This document shows, piece after piece, positions 50,735 through 59,546 of a stretch of DNA of 64,000 bases. The stretch is taken from NCBI GenBank assembly GCA_964373255.1, contig CAYJTG010000005.1, positions 1 to 64,000 of the forward strand. The letters are read 5' to 3'. Under the pieces are notes generated by a model, which saw only the letters and a program-made list of their open reading frames with translations, searched no databases and was not told the DNA's origin. Position 1 is the first letter of the stretch; every line of letters starts with the position of its first letter. The position numbers and the translations under genes are program-made. The stretch is from JACPVU01 sp964373255. GTDB taxonomy: Archaea; Aenigmatarchaeota; Aenigmatarchaeia; GW2011-AR5.

Positions 50735-51310
50735 CTATCCGGCTTTAATTACTATCAGTTCTTCCCAGGGTATCTTTTTTCTTTTTATCGCGTCTGCTTT
50801 CATACCAACTTCTGAAAATAAGTCGATAACTTCTTTCTCTCCTGTCAGTGAAGAAATAATTATCAGCACGTTTCCGTTTTTTTTGAGGTAATCCTTGGCC
50901 TGTGAAACAAACAGTTCAATTATTTCCCTACCGGATGACCCACCGCTGTAAATTATGTCGTTTGGATCGTCCCCTATCGGCAGGTACGGCGGATTGAAAA
51001 CGATGAGGTCAAACGTGCCCCTCACGTTTTCAAACATATCAGAAACAAATGCCTTTACCACAACATTGTTCTTTGCTGCATTTTGATTTGTCGCTTCCAC
51101 AGCAGCTGGATTTATGTCCACGGCAGAAACCAGAGCGCCTGATTTTGCCATAATTATGGACAGCAAGCCGGAGCCGCATCCGACTTCAAGAGCGTTTCTG
51201 TTTTTTAGGGCTATATTTTCCAGTGCTTCTGCCAATAATTCTGAATCTTCCCTTGGATAGTAGACGTTGTCTGGCACGTCTAATTCCATGTCTTTGTAGA
51301 AGAATTTCAT
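50735..51310 (-). CDS. HemK/PrmC-type protein methyltransferase
   Basis: 191 aa from ATG 51310. SAM motif LEVGCGSGLLS near 44-54, VDINPAAVE near 67-75, and catalytic NPPYLP near 108-113. Archaeal Mtq2/HemK2-like enzyme that methylates the Gln of the release-factor GGQ motif. Confidence 0.9.
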   Translation of the reverse strand: MKFFYKDMELDVPDNVYYPREDSELLAEALENIALKNRNALEVGCGSGLLSIIMAKSGALVSAVDINPAAVEATNQNAAKNNVVVKAFVSDMFENVRGTFDLIVFNPPYLPIGDDPNDIIYSGGSSGREIIELFVSQAKDYLKKNGNVLIIISSLTGEKEVIDLFSEVGMKADAIKRKKIPWEELIVIKAG

Positions 51311-51425
51311 GGAATAACTAACAAAGAGAAAGATTAAAAATGAAGAAACAATCATCATAAAGAAATATTACAGAGAACAGCTTCAATAATAAAGGTATTT
51401 GAAGTTGTTTAACTATAATTAATCA

Positions 51426-53084
51426 ATGGTTGATTCTGTTGACAATATTGTGCGAAAATACACCCTCGTAAATGCCACCGAGCACGAGGGCAACGCGCAG
51501 CCGAAAAGCGTTCTTGGGAAGATCCTCGGAGAATACCCAGAGCTCAGGACGCAGATATTTGAGCTCAGGACAAAGATAGAGAATGCGGTCCATGAAATTA
51601 ACAAGCTCGGTCTTGTGCGGCAAAAGAAGGAGCTGGAGGAATTAGGCGGCTACGCGCCTCAGGCAAGGATAGAAAAGAAGGGGCTTCCTGAATTGGAGCG
51701 CGGTCGTGAGAAGTTTGTTGTCAGGTTCGCACCAAACCCAGACGGCGCATTGCATATAGGCAACGCACGGCCCGCTATTCTGTCCGATGAGTATGCAAAA
51801 AAATACCACGGAAAATTCATCCTGCGCTTTGACGATACAGACCCAAAGGTAAAGACAGCTGAAAAAAAATTCTACAAATGGATACGGGAAGACCTCAAGT
51901 GGCTGAAGATTCGCGTTAACCAGGAGATAATTGCATCAAAGCGCCTGAAGTTATATTATAGCATAGCCCAAAAGCTTATTCAGGTCAAAGGCGCGTACGT
52001 CTGCACGTGCAATCCTGATAGCTGGAAAAAAATGAGAGACCACGAAAGGGCGTGCCAGTGCAGAAACCTCGACTTCAAAATTCAAATGAAGCGCTGGAAA
52101 GCAATGTTAAAGCATAAATACAAGGAAGGCCAGGCCGTGCTTCGCGTCAAGACGGACATGGATGCAAAGAACCCCGCCGTAAGAGACTGGCCCGCTTTCC
52201 GCATTGTCGACAAACCAGACCATCCGCTGCAGAAAAAAGCAAAGCTCTGGCCGCTCTATAATTTTGCATCAGCCGTTGACGACCACCTGACAGGCGTTAC
52301 GCATATATTTCGCGGGCAAGAACATTCAACAAATGAAGTGAAACAGCGGTACTTCTACCAGCATATGAAGTGGAATTATCCCGTTGTCGTGACACTGGGA
52401 AGATTCTCGCTGTCGGGCATGGTATTGAGCAAGAGCCAAATAAAAGAGGGCATCGAAAAACACAGATTCAGGGACTGGGATGACGTAAGGGTTGGAACTC
52501 TGCGAGCTTTGCGCCGCCGTGGGTTTCAGTCAGAATCTATCAGGCAGATTATTGTTGATATAGGGCCGAAGCCGTCGGACATCACGATTTCTTTTGAAAA
52601 TCTTTCAGCCTATAATCGCAAAATCATTGATAGAAGTGCCAATCGCTATTTCTTTGTGGCAAACCCGAAGAAGATAGAGATAAAGGGCATGAAGATCAAG
52701 AAAGCACGAATACCGCTGCACCCCGATGATAAAAGGCGCGGATACAGGAGTTTCTACCTTACATCAACATTTTTTATAGATGAAAAGGATTTTGTCGCAT
52801 ACAAGGGCGTTGAAATAAGGTTGAAGGAGCTCTGCAACGTTAAGCTTGATGACCGGAGCGAATTCACCGGTGCACAACTCAAGGCAACGCCAAAAATACA
52901 GTGGGTGCCCGCAAAGCACTGCATTGTACGTGTAGTAATGCCAAACAAGGAGATCAAGGGCTACGGGGAAATAAACCTGCTCAAAACAAGGACCGGTGAT
53001 ATTGTCCAGTTCGAGCGCTTTGGATTCGTGCGCATCGAGAAGATCCAGGGCAAGAATGTCGTCGCAGTTTTCGGGCACGAGTGA
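51426..53084 (+). CDS. gltX: Glutamyl-tRNA synthetase (archaeal/eukaryotic type)
   Basis: 552 aa. Class I motif is RFAPNPDGALHIGNAR (near 98-113) with HIGN instead of HIGH; KMSKS-type motif is MVLSKSQIK near 337-345. C-terminal beta-barrel domains for the anticodon are of the GlnRS/GluRS archaeal group (near 395-552). Non-discriminating charging of tRNA(Gln) is inferred because gatDE are present. Confidence 0.94.
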   Translation: MVDSVDNIVRKYTLVNATEHEGNAQPKSVLGKILGEYPELRTQIFELRTKIENAVHEINKLGLVRQKKELEELGGYAPQARIEKKGLPELERGREKFVVRFAPNPDGALHIGNARPAILSDEYAKKYHGKFILRFDDTDPKVKTAEKKFYKWIREDLKWLKIRVNQEIIASKRLKLYYSIAQKLIQVKGAYVCTCNPDSWKKMRDHERACQCRNLDFKIQMKRWKAMLKHKYKEGQAVLRVKTDMDAKNPAVRDWPAFRIVDKPDHPLQKKAKLWPLYNFASAVDDHLTGVTHIFRGQEHSTNEVKQRYFYQHMKWNYPVVVTLGRFSLSGMVLSKSQIKEGIEKHRFRDWDDVRVGTLRALRRRGFQSESIRQIIVDIGPKPSDITISFENLSAYNRKIIDRSANRYFFVANPKKIEIKGMKIKKARIPLHPDDKRRGYRSFYLTSTFFIDEKDFVAYKGVEIRLKELCNVKLDDRSEFTGAQLKATPKIQWVPAKHCIVRVVMPNKEIKGYGEINLLKTRTGDIVQFERFGFVRIEKIQGKNVVAVFGHE

Positions 53085-53086
53085 AA

Positions 53087-53256
53087 CTACATTAAGGGAA
53101 AAGAACAGATAGAAGTTGCTTCGCAACTTCAGTTTGTCTTTCCCTTAAAATGCTCAAAGAACCGAAGGTTCTTTGACATCTGCAAAGAAGCATAGCTTCT
53201 TTGAGATTCCGAAAAGCTTTGCTTTCTGAGCATCTAGACTTAATCCTTTCCTGAAT
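53087..53256. mobile_element. Family C element, branched copy
   Basis: Left end CTACATTAAGGG starts 3 nt after gltX's stop. First arm TTAAGGGAAA/TTTCCCTTAA holds AAGTTGC/GCAACTT within GATAG/CAGTTTG. A second branch ATGCTC/GAGCAT (53150-53233) encloses CAAAGAACC/GGTTCTTTG, CAAAGAAGC/GCTTCTTTG and GAAAAGC/GCTTTCT. Ends CTAGACTTAATCCTTTCCTGAA. The rest of the spacer to 53431 holds a promoter for the transporter. Confidence 0.75.
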
Positions 53257-53431
53257 ATTTTCTCATAAACTTCCCTATAATCAGCAGATCTTCACCTTTT
53301 GCAAAATGGCTTTTCAGTTTTCCTTCTTTGAAATCTCCATATTCCTTGAAAAACGGAAAATATTGTAGAAATAGAATAGTAATTACAAATAGTACAAAAT
53401 ATTCTTATACTACCTAAAACCAGTATTAATC

Positions 53432-54304
53432 ATGTCGGTCGAACTAGGCATTCTCTTCGCATTAGCAGCCCTGATTTTCTGGGGTTTCGGCGATTTTCTT
53501 ATTCAGAGATCAACAAGAAAATTCGGAGACTGGGAAACATTATTTATTATTACAACATTTGGTGCAGTCATCCTAACGCCGTTTGTTTACAACGACCCGC
53601 AATTTGCACTTTTGTTCGACGACAAAACATTTCTTATGTTCATAGGTATATCTGTAGTTCTCCTGATCGCAGCCATTCTGGATTTCGAAGCACTCAAAAA
53701 AGGCAAGATCGCGGTTGTCGAACCTATTTATGCCCTTGAGGTCCCGATATCCGCTATTTTAGCACTTATGATAATTAACGAGTCGATAGAATTTCTGCAG
53801 ATAATTGTCCTATCGATACTTGTAATAGGCTTGATCATGATTTCGCTGAAGTCCCATCATTTTTCAAGGAGGGCATGGGTCGAGAAAGGTGTTGTTCTTG
53901 CGGTCATCGCCACAATTTTTATGGGTTCTGTTAATTTCCTTATAGGGTTTGCGTCAAGGATCACAAATCCGCTTTTGGCCAACTGGTTTGTTGACGTGTT
54001 TCTGGCGGTAATCAGCCTGTTTTACATCATGTCGAATAAAAGATTCTCTAAACTGTTGAGCGATTTCAAAGGCAACAAACAACTCATCCTGGCTGTAAGT
54101 ACTTTTGACAATCTCGCCTGGATTGCCTTCGCAATTGCGACGACCTTTATACCGATTGTAATTGCACTCGGATTTTCAGAAAGTTATATAGCGCTTGCTG
54201 CCCTTCTCGGCTTCTTAATAAACAAGGAGAGGCTTATGAAGCATCAAAAAATCGGCCTTGTTATCGTACTATTAAGTGCTTCTGCCCTCGCACTTATAAT
54301 ATGA
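53432..54304 (+). CDS. EamA/DMT-type membrane transporter
   Basis: 290 aa, about ten hydrophobic segments in two halves (near 3-140 and 150-290), with the repeat of the EamA domain. EPIYALEVPISAILAL near 97-112 is typical. Probably exports or takes up small metabolites. Its stop codon TGA is the first bases of hairpin D5. Confidence 0.85.
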   Translation: MSVELGILFALAALIFWGFGDFLIQRSTRKFGDWETLFIITTFGAVILTPFVYNDPQFALLFDDKTFLMFIGISVVLLIAAILDFEALKKGKIAVVEPIYALEVPISAILALMIINESIEFLQIIVLSILVIGLIMISLKSHHFSRRAWVEKGVVLAVIATIFMGSVNFLIGFASRITNPLLANWFVDVFLAVISLFYIMSNKRFSKLLSDFKGNKQLILAVSTFDNLAWIAFAIATTFIPIVIALGFSESYIALAALLGFLINKERLMKHQKIGLVIVLLSASALALII

Positions 54305-54339
54305 TCCAAATAAATAATCAGGATACTAAATTTGGATCA
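54302..54339. repeat. Conserved-loop hairpin D5
   Basis: Stem TGATCCAAAT/ATTTGGATCA with loop AAATAATCAGGATACTAA. The stop codon of the upstream transporter is the TGA of this stem. The sister hairpin at 63022-63061 is nearly identical. Confidence 0.75.
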
Positions 54340-54364
54340 CAGTAGTTCATTAATAATGACAATC

Positions 54365-54745
54365 ATGAAAAAAATCGTCCTCACAGGCGGAAAGTTCAAC
54401 AGGATCCATCCCGGCCATACCTGGCTGCTGAAAAAAGCGAAGAAACTTGGATACCTTGTAGTCGTTATTGCAAATGATACCCATAATAAAAGGCGTTATG
54501 CCGTTTCTGCTGCAGTAAGGAAGAGAAATTTGCAGAAGTTAAAAATCGCGGACAAGGTTGTTATAGGTGATCCTAAAAGATTCTCAAAAGTTGTCAATCA
54601 ATTTCATCCTGATGTTATTGTCCTCGGATACGACCAGAAGCTGCCTGACAAGGAAACGAAAGAGACCGTGAGGAAGATGAAGATAAAAATTATTAAGTTC
54701 AGGAAATACGGGAATTATAAAACGAGAAAACTAGCATTAAGCTAA
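54365..54745 (+). CDS. Cytidylyltransferase-fold nucleotidyltransferase (FAD synthase-like)
   Basis: 126 aa from ATG 54365 (ATG 54356 is an alternative). GGKFNRIHPGHTWLLKKAKK near 7-26 has the HxGH motif (HPGH), and the later VLGYDQK motif near 91-97. Resembles RibL/TagD enzymes; archaeal RibL makes FAD from FMN. Downstream of hairpin D5. Confidence 0.85.
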   Translation: MKKIVLTGGKFNRIHPGHTWLLKKAKKLGYLVVVIANDTHNKRRYAVSAAVRKRNLQKLKIADKVVIGDPKRFSKVVNQFHPDVIVLGYDQKLPDKETKETVRKMKIKIIKFRKYGNYKTRKLALS

Positions 54746-54758
54746 TTTTAATTCATTT

Positions 54759-55343
54759 TCATAATTCATTTATCTTCTTCTCAGAAATAGGGCCTTTCCT
54801 CAGGATTTTTTTATCTAAGACGTCGTAAACAGTCGATGGCTTTCGTTTTGCTAAATTGCCCCCGTCTATTATCAGATCGATTTTGTGGCTGAATATCCTT
54901 ATAACATCCTTTATTTTATACAAATCGCCTTCGCCTGATATGTTTGCAGACGTCGTTGTTATCGGCTTGCCGAATTTTCTTATTAATGACAGAACAAATT
55001 TATGATCCGGGATCCTGAAGCCTATTTTCTTAGTAGGTTTGGCCTTGCTTTCTACTATCAGCGTAAGCGGTCCTGGCAAGAACGCTTTTGCAAGTTTTTC
55101 AGCGTCTTTTGTTATTACAAGATATTTCTTTGCCATTTTCAAGTCAGAAAAGGCGACCGATATCTTTTTTGACTTGCTTCTCTTCTTTATTGCTATGATT
55201 TTTTTTACCGCCCTGTCATTTGTGGCATCTGCGCCTAGGCCGTAGCTGGTTTCTGTCGGATAAACAATAATACTGCCACTAGTAAGAGCAGATATTGCGC
55301 GTTCGATGGCTTTTTTGTTTGTCACTTTTATTATTTCTGTCAT
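54759..55343 (-). CDS. tsaC: Threonylcarbamoyl-AMP synthase (YrdC/Sua5)
   Basis: 194 aa from ATG 55343. YrdC fold: IIVYPTETSYGLGADATNDR near 26-45, KKISVAFSDL near 65-74, FLPGPLTLIVE near 90-100, TTSANISGEG near 132-141. It makes TC-AMP for tRNA t6A37. Kae1 at 57488 completes the pathway with the rest of KEOPS elsewhere. Confidence 0.92.
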   Translation of the reverse strand: MTEIIKVTNKKAIERAISALTSGSIIVYPTETSYGLGADATNDRAVKKIIAIKKRSKSKKISVAFSDLKMAKKYLVITKDAEKLAKAFLPGPLTLIVESKAKPTKKIGFRIPDHKFVLSLIRKFGKPITTTSANISGEGDLYKIKDVIRIFSHKIDLIIDGGNLAKRKPSTVYDVLDKKILRKGPISEKKINEL

Positions 55344-55419
55344 CTTTAACACCATAGTATGATCATTTATGATAATTAGTTATGTGTTGAAGAGAAATGC
55401 ATGCGATTACAAGCGCATT

Positions 55420-56460
55420 TCATTTTTTCACCTTTTCCAGATTAGTCAAGCGCAAACCGACAAGACGTATTTTCTTCTTTGAGTTCTGAAAGTGTGATAA
55501 CAAATCATCAGCAGCATTTTTAACGTCGTCTATCGTTATGTCACTGTTTTTTAACGATTTCTGTTTTGTGTGCGTTTCAAAATCCCCGAACCTTATCTTC
55601 AGCACAACTGTTTTGAATGTGTAGCCAGCGTTTGTTGCTGTTTCATATATTTCTTTTGCTGTATCATCTAAGACGACCTTTATTAAATTAAAATCGCCTG
55701 TATCCTTTTCAAAAGTAACCTCTCTGCCGATTGACTTGCTCTCCACGTGCTCAACAATATCGCTGTTGTCAATGCCATGAGCGTAGTGGTACATTACCAG
55801 TCCGGATTTGCCAAATATTTCCTTCAGCCTGTTCTGGTCGTAATTAGCAATATCGCCTATTGTTTTTATTCCTATGCTATTCAAAACAGCTTCTGTTTTT
55901 GGGCCGACCCCGTATAGCTTTCTTGCAGATAGCGGATGAAGAAAATCTTCTACGTCTTCTGGTCTTACGACAGTAAGACCGTCTGGCTTTTTGAAGTCGC
56001 TTGCAATTTTCGCAATCAATTTATTGGGGCCTACGCCTATGGAACACGTAAGCCGCTCTTTTTGTAGGATTTCTTTTTTTATTTTCTTCGCCAGCAGCTC
56101 TGCGTCTTCATAGGTTCTTACTTTTTTTGGTATCAGAAACGCCTCGTCTATTCCTGCCAATTGAAATTTTTCTGCATATTTTTTGGCAATATTCATGACA
56201 CCTTCAGAGACCCTCCAGTAGAGCTCGAAATTTACGGGAAGAAATACCGCTTGAGGGCACAGTCTGTATGCCTTTGAAATCGGCATACCTGAACGCACAC
56301 CAAATTCTCTGGCCCTGTAATTGCACGTCGAAACAACCCCGCGGCCTTTTCCTTGCTTCGGGTCTGCTCCCACGACAACAGGCTTGCTCTTTATTTCCGG
56401 TCTTTCTCGCTCTTCAACAGCCGAGAAGAAGGCGTCCATGTCAATGTGAAAGACTATCAT
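55420..56460 (-). CDS. dinB: DNA polymerase IV (Y family)
   Basis: 346 aa. HIDMDAFFSAVEERERPEIK near 5-24 with the first catalytic Asp, and LAGIDEAFLIPK near 100-111 with the second acid pair (SIDE replaced by GIDE). Helix-hairpin-helix YGVGPKTEAVLNSIGI near 181-196. Translesion synthesis across damaged bases. Confidence 0.93.
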   Translation of the reverse strand: MIVFHIDMDAFFSAVEERERPEIKSKPVVVGADPKQGKGRGVVSTCNYRAREFGVRSGMPISKAYRLCPQAVFLPVNFELYWRVSEGVMNIAKKYAEKFQLAGIDEAFLIPKKVRTYEDAELLAKKIKKEILQKERLTCSIGVGPNKLIAKIASDFKKPDGLTVVRPEDVEDFLHPLSARKLYGVGPKTEAVLNSIGIKTIGDIANYDQNRLKEIFGKSGLVMYHYAHGIDNSDIVEHVESKSIGREVTFEKDTGDFNLIKVVLDDTAKEIYETATNAGYTFKTVVLKIRFGDFETHTKQKSLKNSDITIDDVKNAADDLLSHFQNSKKKIRLVGLRLTNLEKVKK

Positions 56461-56498
56461 AAAGTTAAGATAAGAAGGAAATTATTAAAAATCAGCTA

Positions 56499-56798
56499 TT
56501 AGGACACTTTTGTAATCACTATGTCATTAGAGTGCTTTAGTCTTATTTTTTCCTCATCAACATCTGACATAGATCTGTTTAAAGTTATGCGTATTTTTTT
56601 ACTAGAATTGTTATGGCTTGTAATAGGATAAACCAAATGAACGTGATACCCTTGTTCTTTAATCGTACTTAATAAAAAATCAGGGTCGTACCCATTATTT
56701 AATTGGAATATATATACTGGTTTACCTTTGTATACGCGCTCGTCAAGTGTTGTACGCATTGCAAAAAGGGTCCATAGCAGTTCAGAAGTATAGCCCAT
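56499..56798 (-). CDS. Hypothetical protein
   Basis: 99 aa. Beta-alpha pattern with GYDPDFLLSTIKEQGYHVHLVYP near 37-59; no known motif. The start MGYTSELLW may be shorter (ATG at MRTTLDERV near residue 14). Family unknown. Confidence 0.5.
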   Translation of the reverse strand: MGYTSELLWTLFAMRTTLDERVYKGKPVYIFQLNNGYDPDFLLSTIKEQGYHVHLVYPITSHNNSSKKIRITLNRSMSDVDEEKIRLKHSNDIVITKVS

Positions 56799-56829
56799 TA
56801 AATTCTGATGATTTCTATCTTTTTAAGCC

Positions 56830-57243
56830 TTACCTATATTTGCAGGGATCAGCAAAGTAGTTTATCTCTGCGCACTTGTTGCCGCTGCACGCGTATCTTT
56901 TGTACGATGACCCGTCTGGGCATTTGCCTGTTTGACAATGAGAATCGTCATAACATTCGACCGTCGAGCCGGAAAGCCCGTCTTGCTGTTCTGCGCCACA
57001 GACCCAGCCGCACCTTTTCTGCTCGCACACCCAGTTGCCTGTACAGAGTATGTGGACAAGGTCTTGATTTTCACAGTCTTGGGGAACGTTGCAAAAGCCT
57101 ATATTTGTATCATTTTTTGTATTATTTGACGTATAGTTCTTTTTTGCTGAAAGGTCTTTGTAGATATTGACAGAAGCAAAAGCAACGATCAAAAGCACTA
57201 TTATAACTATATACAAAATCATCTTGCCATCAAATAGGCTCAT
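56830..57243 (-). CDS. Membrane-anchored secreted Cys-rich protein
   Basis: 137 aa. Transmembrane helix near 9-26, then a stalk and a disulfide-type domain with about twelve Cys: FCNVPQDCENQDLVHILC, GNWVCEQKRCGWVC, and CYDDSHCQTGKCPDG, ending DPC. Similar in style to the 29909 protein. Function unknown, perhaps cell-surface. Confidence 0.75.
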   Translation of the reverse strand: MSLFDGKMILYIVIIVLLIVAFASVNIYKDLSAKKNYTSNNTKNDTNIGFCNVPQDCENQDLVHILCTGNWVCEQKRCGWVCGAEQQDGLSGSTVECYDDSHCQTGKCPDGSSYKRYACSGNKCAEINYFADPCKYR

Positions 57244-57288
57244 GATTGTGATGTGTAAACCAAATCTTAAATACGTAAAAAACTAGAG

Positions 57289-57481
57289 CACTGTCAACTT
57301 ATTATGAAGCAAGTAAATAATCTGGATATTATAGCAAACAAGAAATATAATACCTGATTCTTTTCTTGTTTAGCTATAAGGGTGGTTAGCCATTGCTAAC
57401 CACCCAGAAAAGGCTGTTGCCAAAGCAGATAGACGCACTTTAGTGCGTCAGTTTGTTTCAACAGCCGCTAAGTTGACAGTG
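57289..57481. mobile_element. Family B palindromic element, large copy
   Basis: Ends CACTGTCAACTTA/TAAGTTGACAGTG. Contains a 79-nt insertion (57301-57379) that matches the shell of the 26470-26674 insertion, the arm GGGTGGTTAGC/GCTAACCACCC, and the arm GGCTGTTG/CAACAGCC enclosing ACGCAC/GTGCGT inside GATAG/CAGTTTG. Flanks AACTAGAG (57281-57288) and AATTAGAG (57486-57493) look like a mutated 8-bp duplication overlapping the kae1 stop. Confidence 0.8.
57331..57379. repeat. Conserved-loop hairpin D8
   Basis: TATAGCAAACAAGAAA pairs with TTTCTTGTTTAGCTATA; complement of the loop is AAGAATCAGGTATTAT. A sequence AAATAATCTGGATATTATA just upstream (57314-57332) is the loop of a stem whose 3' half is missing here. 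Confidence 0.7.
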
Positions 57482-57487
57482 CCAAAA

Positions 57488-58489
57488 TTAGAGCCACACT
57501 ACTTCCACGTCATCAACACGCCATTTCGGGTTGAAGTCTATCTTCTTTGTTATTTTTTGCCCTGCGTTATGGGCAAGCCATCCGGCTATTGCTATCATAC
57601 TTCCGTTGTCACCCGAATATTCCAAGGGGCATGCAAAAAGCTTCGCACTTCTTTCTTCGCACATTATGTTGAGCATTTCTGTCAGACGTTTGGATGCAGC
57701 AACGCCGCCTGTTGTCAGCACCTCTGTTTTTCCTGTATGTGCAAGCGCTCGTTCTGTTACTTCTGTCAGCATCGCGTAGCAAGTCTCCTGAAATGAGAAG
57801 CATAGGTCAGCAAGCAACCCTGAGCGCTGTTTTTCTGTTTTTACATTACTATTTTCCCACTTCTGCACAGCAGCCGTGAGTATGCCTGAAAATGAGAGGT
57901 CCATGCCCTTTACAACGTAAGGCAGCTCGATATAATTCCCGCCTTGTGACAGTTGTTCCATCAGCGGTCCGCCGAAGCCCGGATTTCCTGTAACCTCGCG
58001 CATAAATGTGTCAATGGCATTGCCGATCGCTATGTCTTCTGTTTCCCCAAAAACGCGGTAGCGTTTTTGGGCGTAGCCAATTATTTGCGTGTTGCCTCCT
58101 GATACATAAATGACGATAGGGTCTTTGCATTTCGTAAGAAAGCGGCCTATTTCTATGTGCGCCACAGGATGATTTACGGCAACGACGGGCTTGTTTGTTT
58201 CCTTTGAAATTTGTGAAGCAAATTCTGCGCCGATTTTCAGACACGGCGGCATACCAGGCCCTGCTGAGTAAGAAATCAAGTCGATGTCACTAAGCGCAAG
58301 GCTTGTTTGCCCTAGCGCTTTGCTCAATACATCATCCTTTACTTTTTCATGGTGGTTCTTTGCCTCTATCGGGTGTATGCCGCCTTTCTCAGGCTTGTAT
58401 ACGTCGCGCACGTCTGCCAGAATTTTTTCCCCGTCGAATATGCCTATGCCAAACGTATGGGCGGTGCATTCTATTCCGAGCGATATCAT
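57488..58489 (-). CDS. kae1: tRNA N6-threonylcarbamoyladenosine transferase Kae1
   Basis: 333 aa. ASKHA fold: GIECTAHTFGIGI near 4-16, metal ligands in NHPVAHIEIG near 104-113, VSGGNTQI near 125-132, and GDNGSMIAIAG near 290-300. Part of KEOPS; transfers the threonylcarbamoyl group to A37. The Bud32 kinase domain often fused to it is not present here. Confidence 0.95.
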   Translation of the reverse strand: MISLGIECTAHTFGIGIFDGEKILADVRDVYKPEKGGIHPIEAKNHHEKVKDDVLSKALGQTSLALSDIDLISYSAGPGMPPCLKIGAEFASQISKETNKPVVAVNHPVAHIEIGRFLTKCKDPIVIYVSGGNTQIIGYAQKRYRVFGETEDIAIGNAIDTFMREVTGNPGFGGPLMEQLSQGGNYIELPYVVKGMDLSFSGILTAAVQKWENSNVKTEKQRSGLLADLCFSFQETCYAMLTEVTERALAHTGKTEVLTTGGVAASKRLTEMLNIMCEERSAKLFACPLEYSGDNGSMIAIAGWLAHNAGQKITKKIDFNPKWRVDDVEVVWL

Positions 58490-58513
58490 ACGTAAGTAGT
58501 TGTAGAAAAAGTA

Positions 58514-59197
58514 TTAATTGATGAACTCTAAAATCTTATTCATATCCTTTTCATTTACAAGGAATAGACGTCCTCTATTTTTCATATTTTTGAGAGTTTT
58601 GTCAGTAAAGACTTCTGCATTTGTTATTTCATTGGGGCAAAATAGAATGCCCGTTCCAACGCGTTTCAATATAGGCAGGTCTGTCAGTCCGTCGCCAATA
58701 TATGTTATATCTTTTGCTGTCACGTTGTACAATTTCTCTATTTTCTTCAGCACGCCGACTTTCTCTGTTCTTACAGAATCGCCGTTTATCTCTCCCGTCA
58801 GAAAGCCGTCTTTTACGCCGAACCGAGACGCATAGATATGATCGATATAGCCTTCAATTTTGTTTTTTCTGAGAAATTTCTTTATTAAGCTTTTATCATT
58901 TATGCTGACGATGACAATCTTGTACCCCATCTTCTTCAGCTTTATTATCGCATTTTTTGTGTTTTTGTTCAATCCCATAAACATGCCCATTTTCTCAACG
59001 TATTCGTAGGGCACGCCTTTCGACAACTTCATTAGTTTTTTTACGTCCCTGAAAAATTTTTTCGGGTGCCTGTTGTCCTCAAGAATTTGAATCCCGTACT
59101 TGAGCTCTTTGAATTTGTTTCCAAAGACATTAGAAAATTTTCTGAGCGTGCTCCTGTTTGTCAGGACGTCGTCAAAATCAAAGCATACAACTTTCAT
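58514..59197 (-). CDS. HAD-superfamily phosphatase (PSP-like)
   Basis: 227 aa from ATG 59197. HAD motif 1 VVCFDFDDVLTNR near 3-15 (Asp pair DFD), motif 2 VIVSIND near 106-112, Lys near 115-123, and motif 4 YIGDGLTDLPIL near 176-187. Layout matches phosphoserine-phosphatase-like enzymes; substrate unknown. Confidence 0.88.
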   Translation of the reverse strand: MKVVCFDFDDVLTNRSTLRKFSNVFGNKFKELKYGIQILEDNRHPKKFFRDVKKLMKLSKGVPYEYVEKMGMFMGLNKNTKNAIIKLKKMGYKIVIVSINDKSLIKKFLRKNKIEGYIDHIYASRFGVKDGFLTGEINGDSVRTEKVGVLKKIEKLYNVTAKDITYIGDGLTDLPILKRVGTGILFCPNEITNAEVFTDKTLKNMKNRGRLFLVNEKDMNKILEFIN

Positions 59198-59271
59198 AGG
59201 ATAAGTATTGGTAGTACGATTATAAATTGGTTGGGTCGATCTAATGTGCACAAGGAATGTATCTTCTATTA

Positions 59272-59526
59272 TTATTTTTGTATCTGCGCGTAGCCGCAGC
59301 GGCCACAGTATTTTCTGTTCTTGTACTGCGCGATGAACGTGCCTGCACCACAGCGCGGGCAGTTTTCATTCTTTCTTACGGCTTTGCCGCCTTCTATCTT
59401 GTACAATTTCCAGACCTGTACCTTGGCGTGTTTTTTCTTTGACTTTGGCCTCTCTTTCTGTGATTTTTTCTCCTTCTTTTTCTCCTCTTTCACGGGCTCT
59501 GGTGGTTGCTCTTGCGGTCTTGGCAT
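59272..59526 (-). CDS. rps27ae: Small ribosomal subunit protein eS31 (S27ae)
   Basis: 84 aa. C-terminal zinc ribbon NENCPRCGAGTFIAQYKNRK, then YCGRCGYAQ, with four Cys. The basic KVQVWKLYKIEGGK precedes it. The N-terminal Lys/Glu/Pro-rich extension (about 35 residues) is longer than usual. Confidence 0.93.
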   Translation of the reverse strand: MPRPQEQPPEPVKEEKKKEKKSQKERPKSKKKHAKVQVWKLYKIEGGKAVRKNENCPRCGAGTFIAQYKNRKYCGRCGYAQIQK

Positions 59527-59546
59527 GATTATAAACCTCTTACTTT

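Noticed and set aside
58046..58073. Perfect palindrome CCAAAAACGC/GCGTTTTTGG inside kae1
   Set aside because: The translated residues (QKRYRVFG) match what the Kae1 family normally has at this point, so it is a coincidence of codons rather than an inserted arm.
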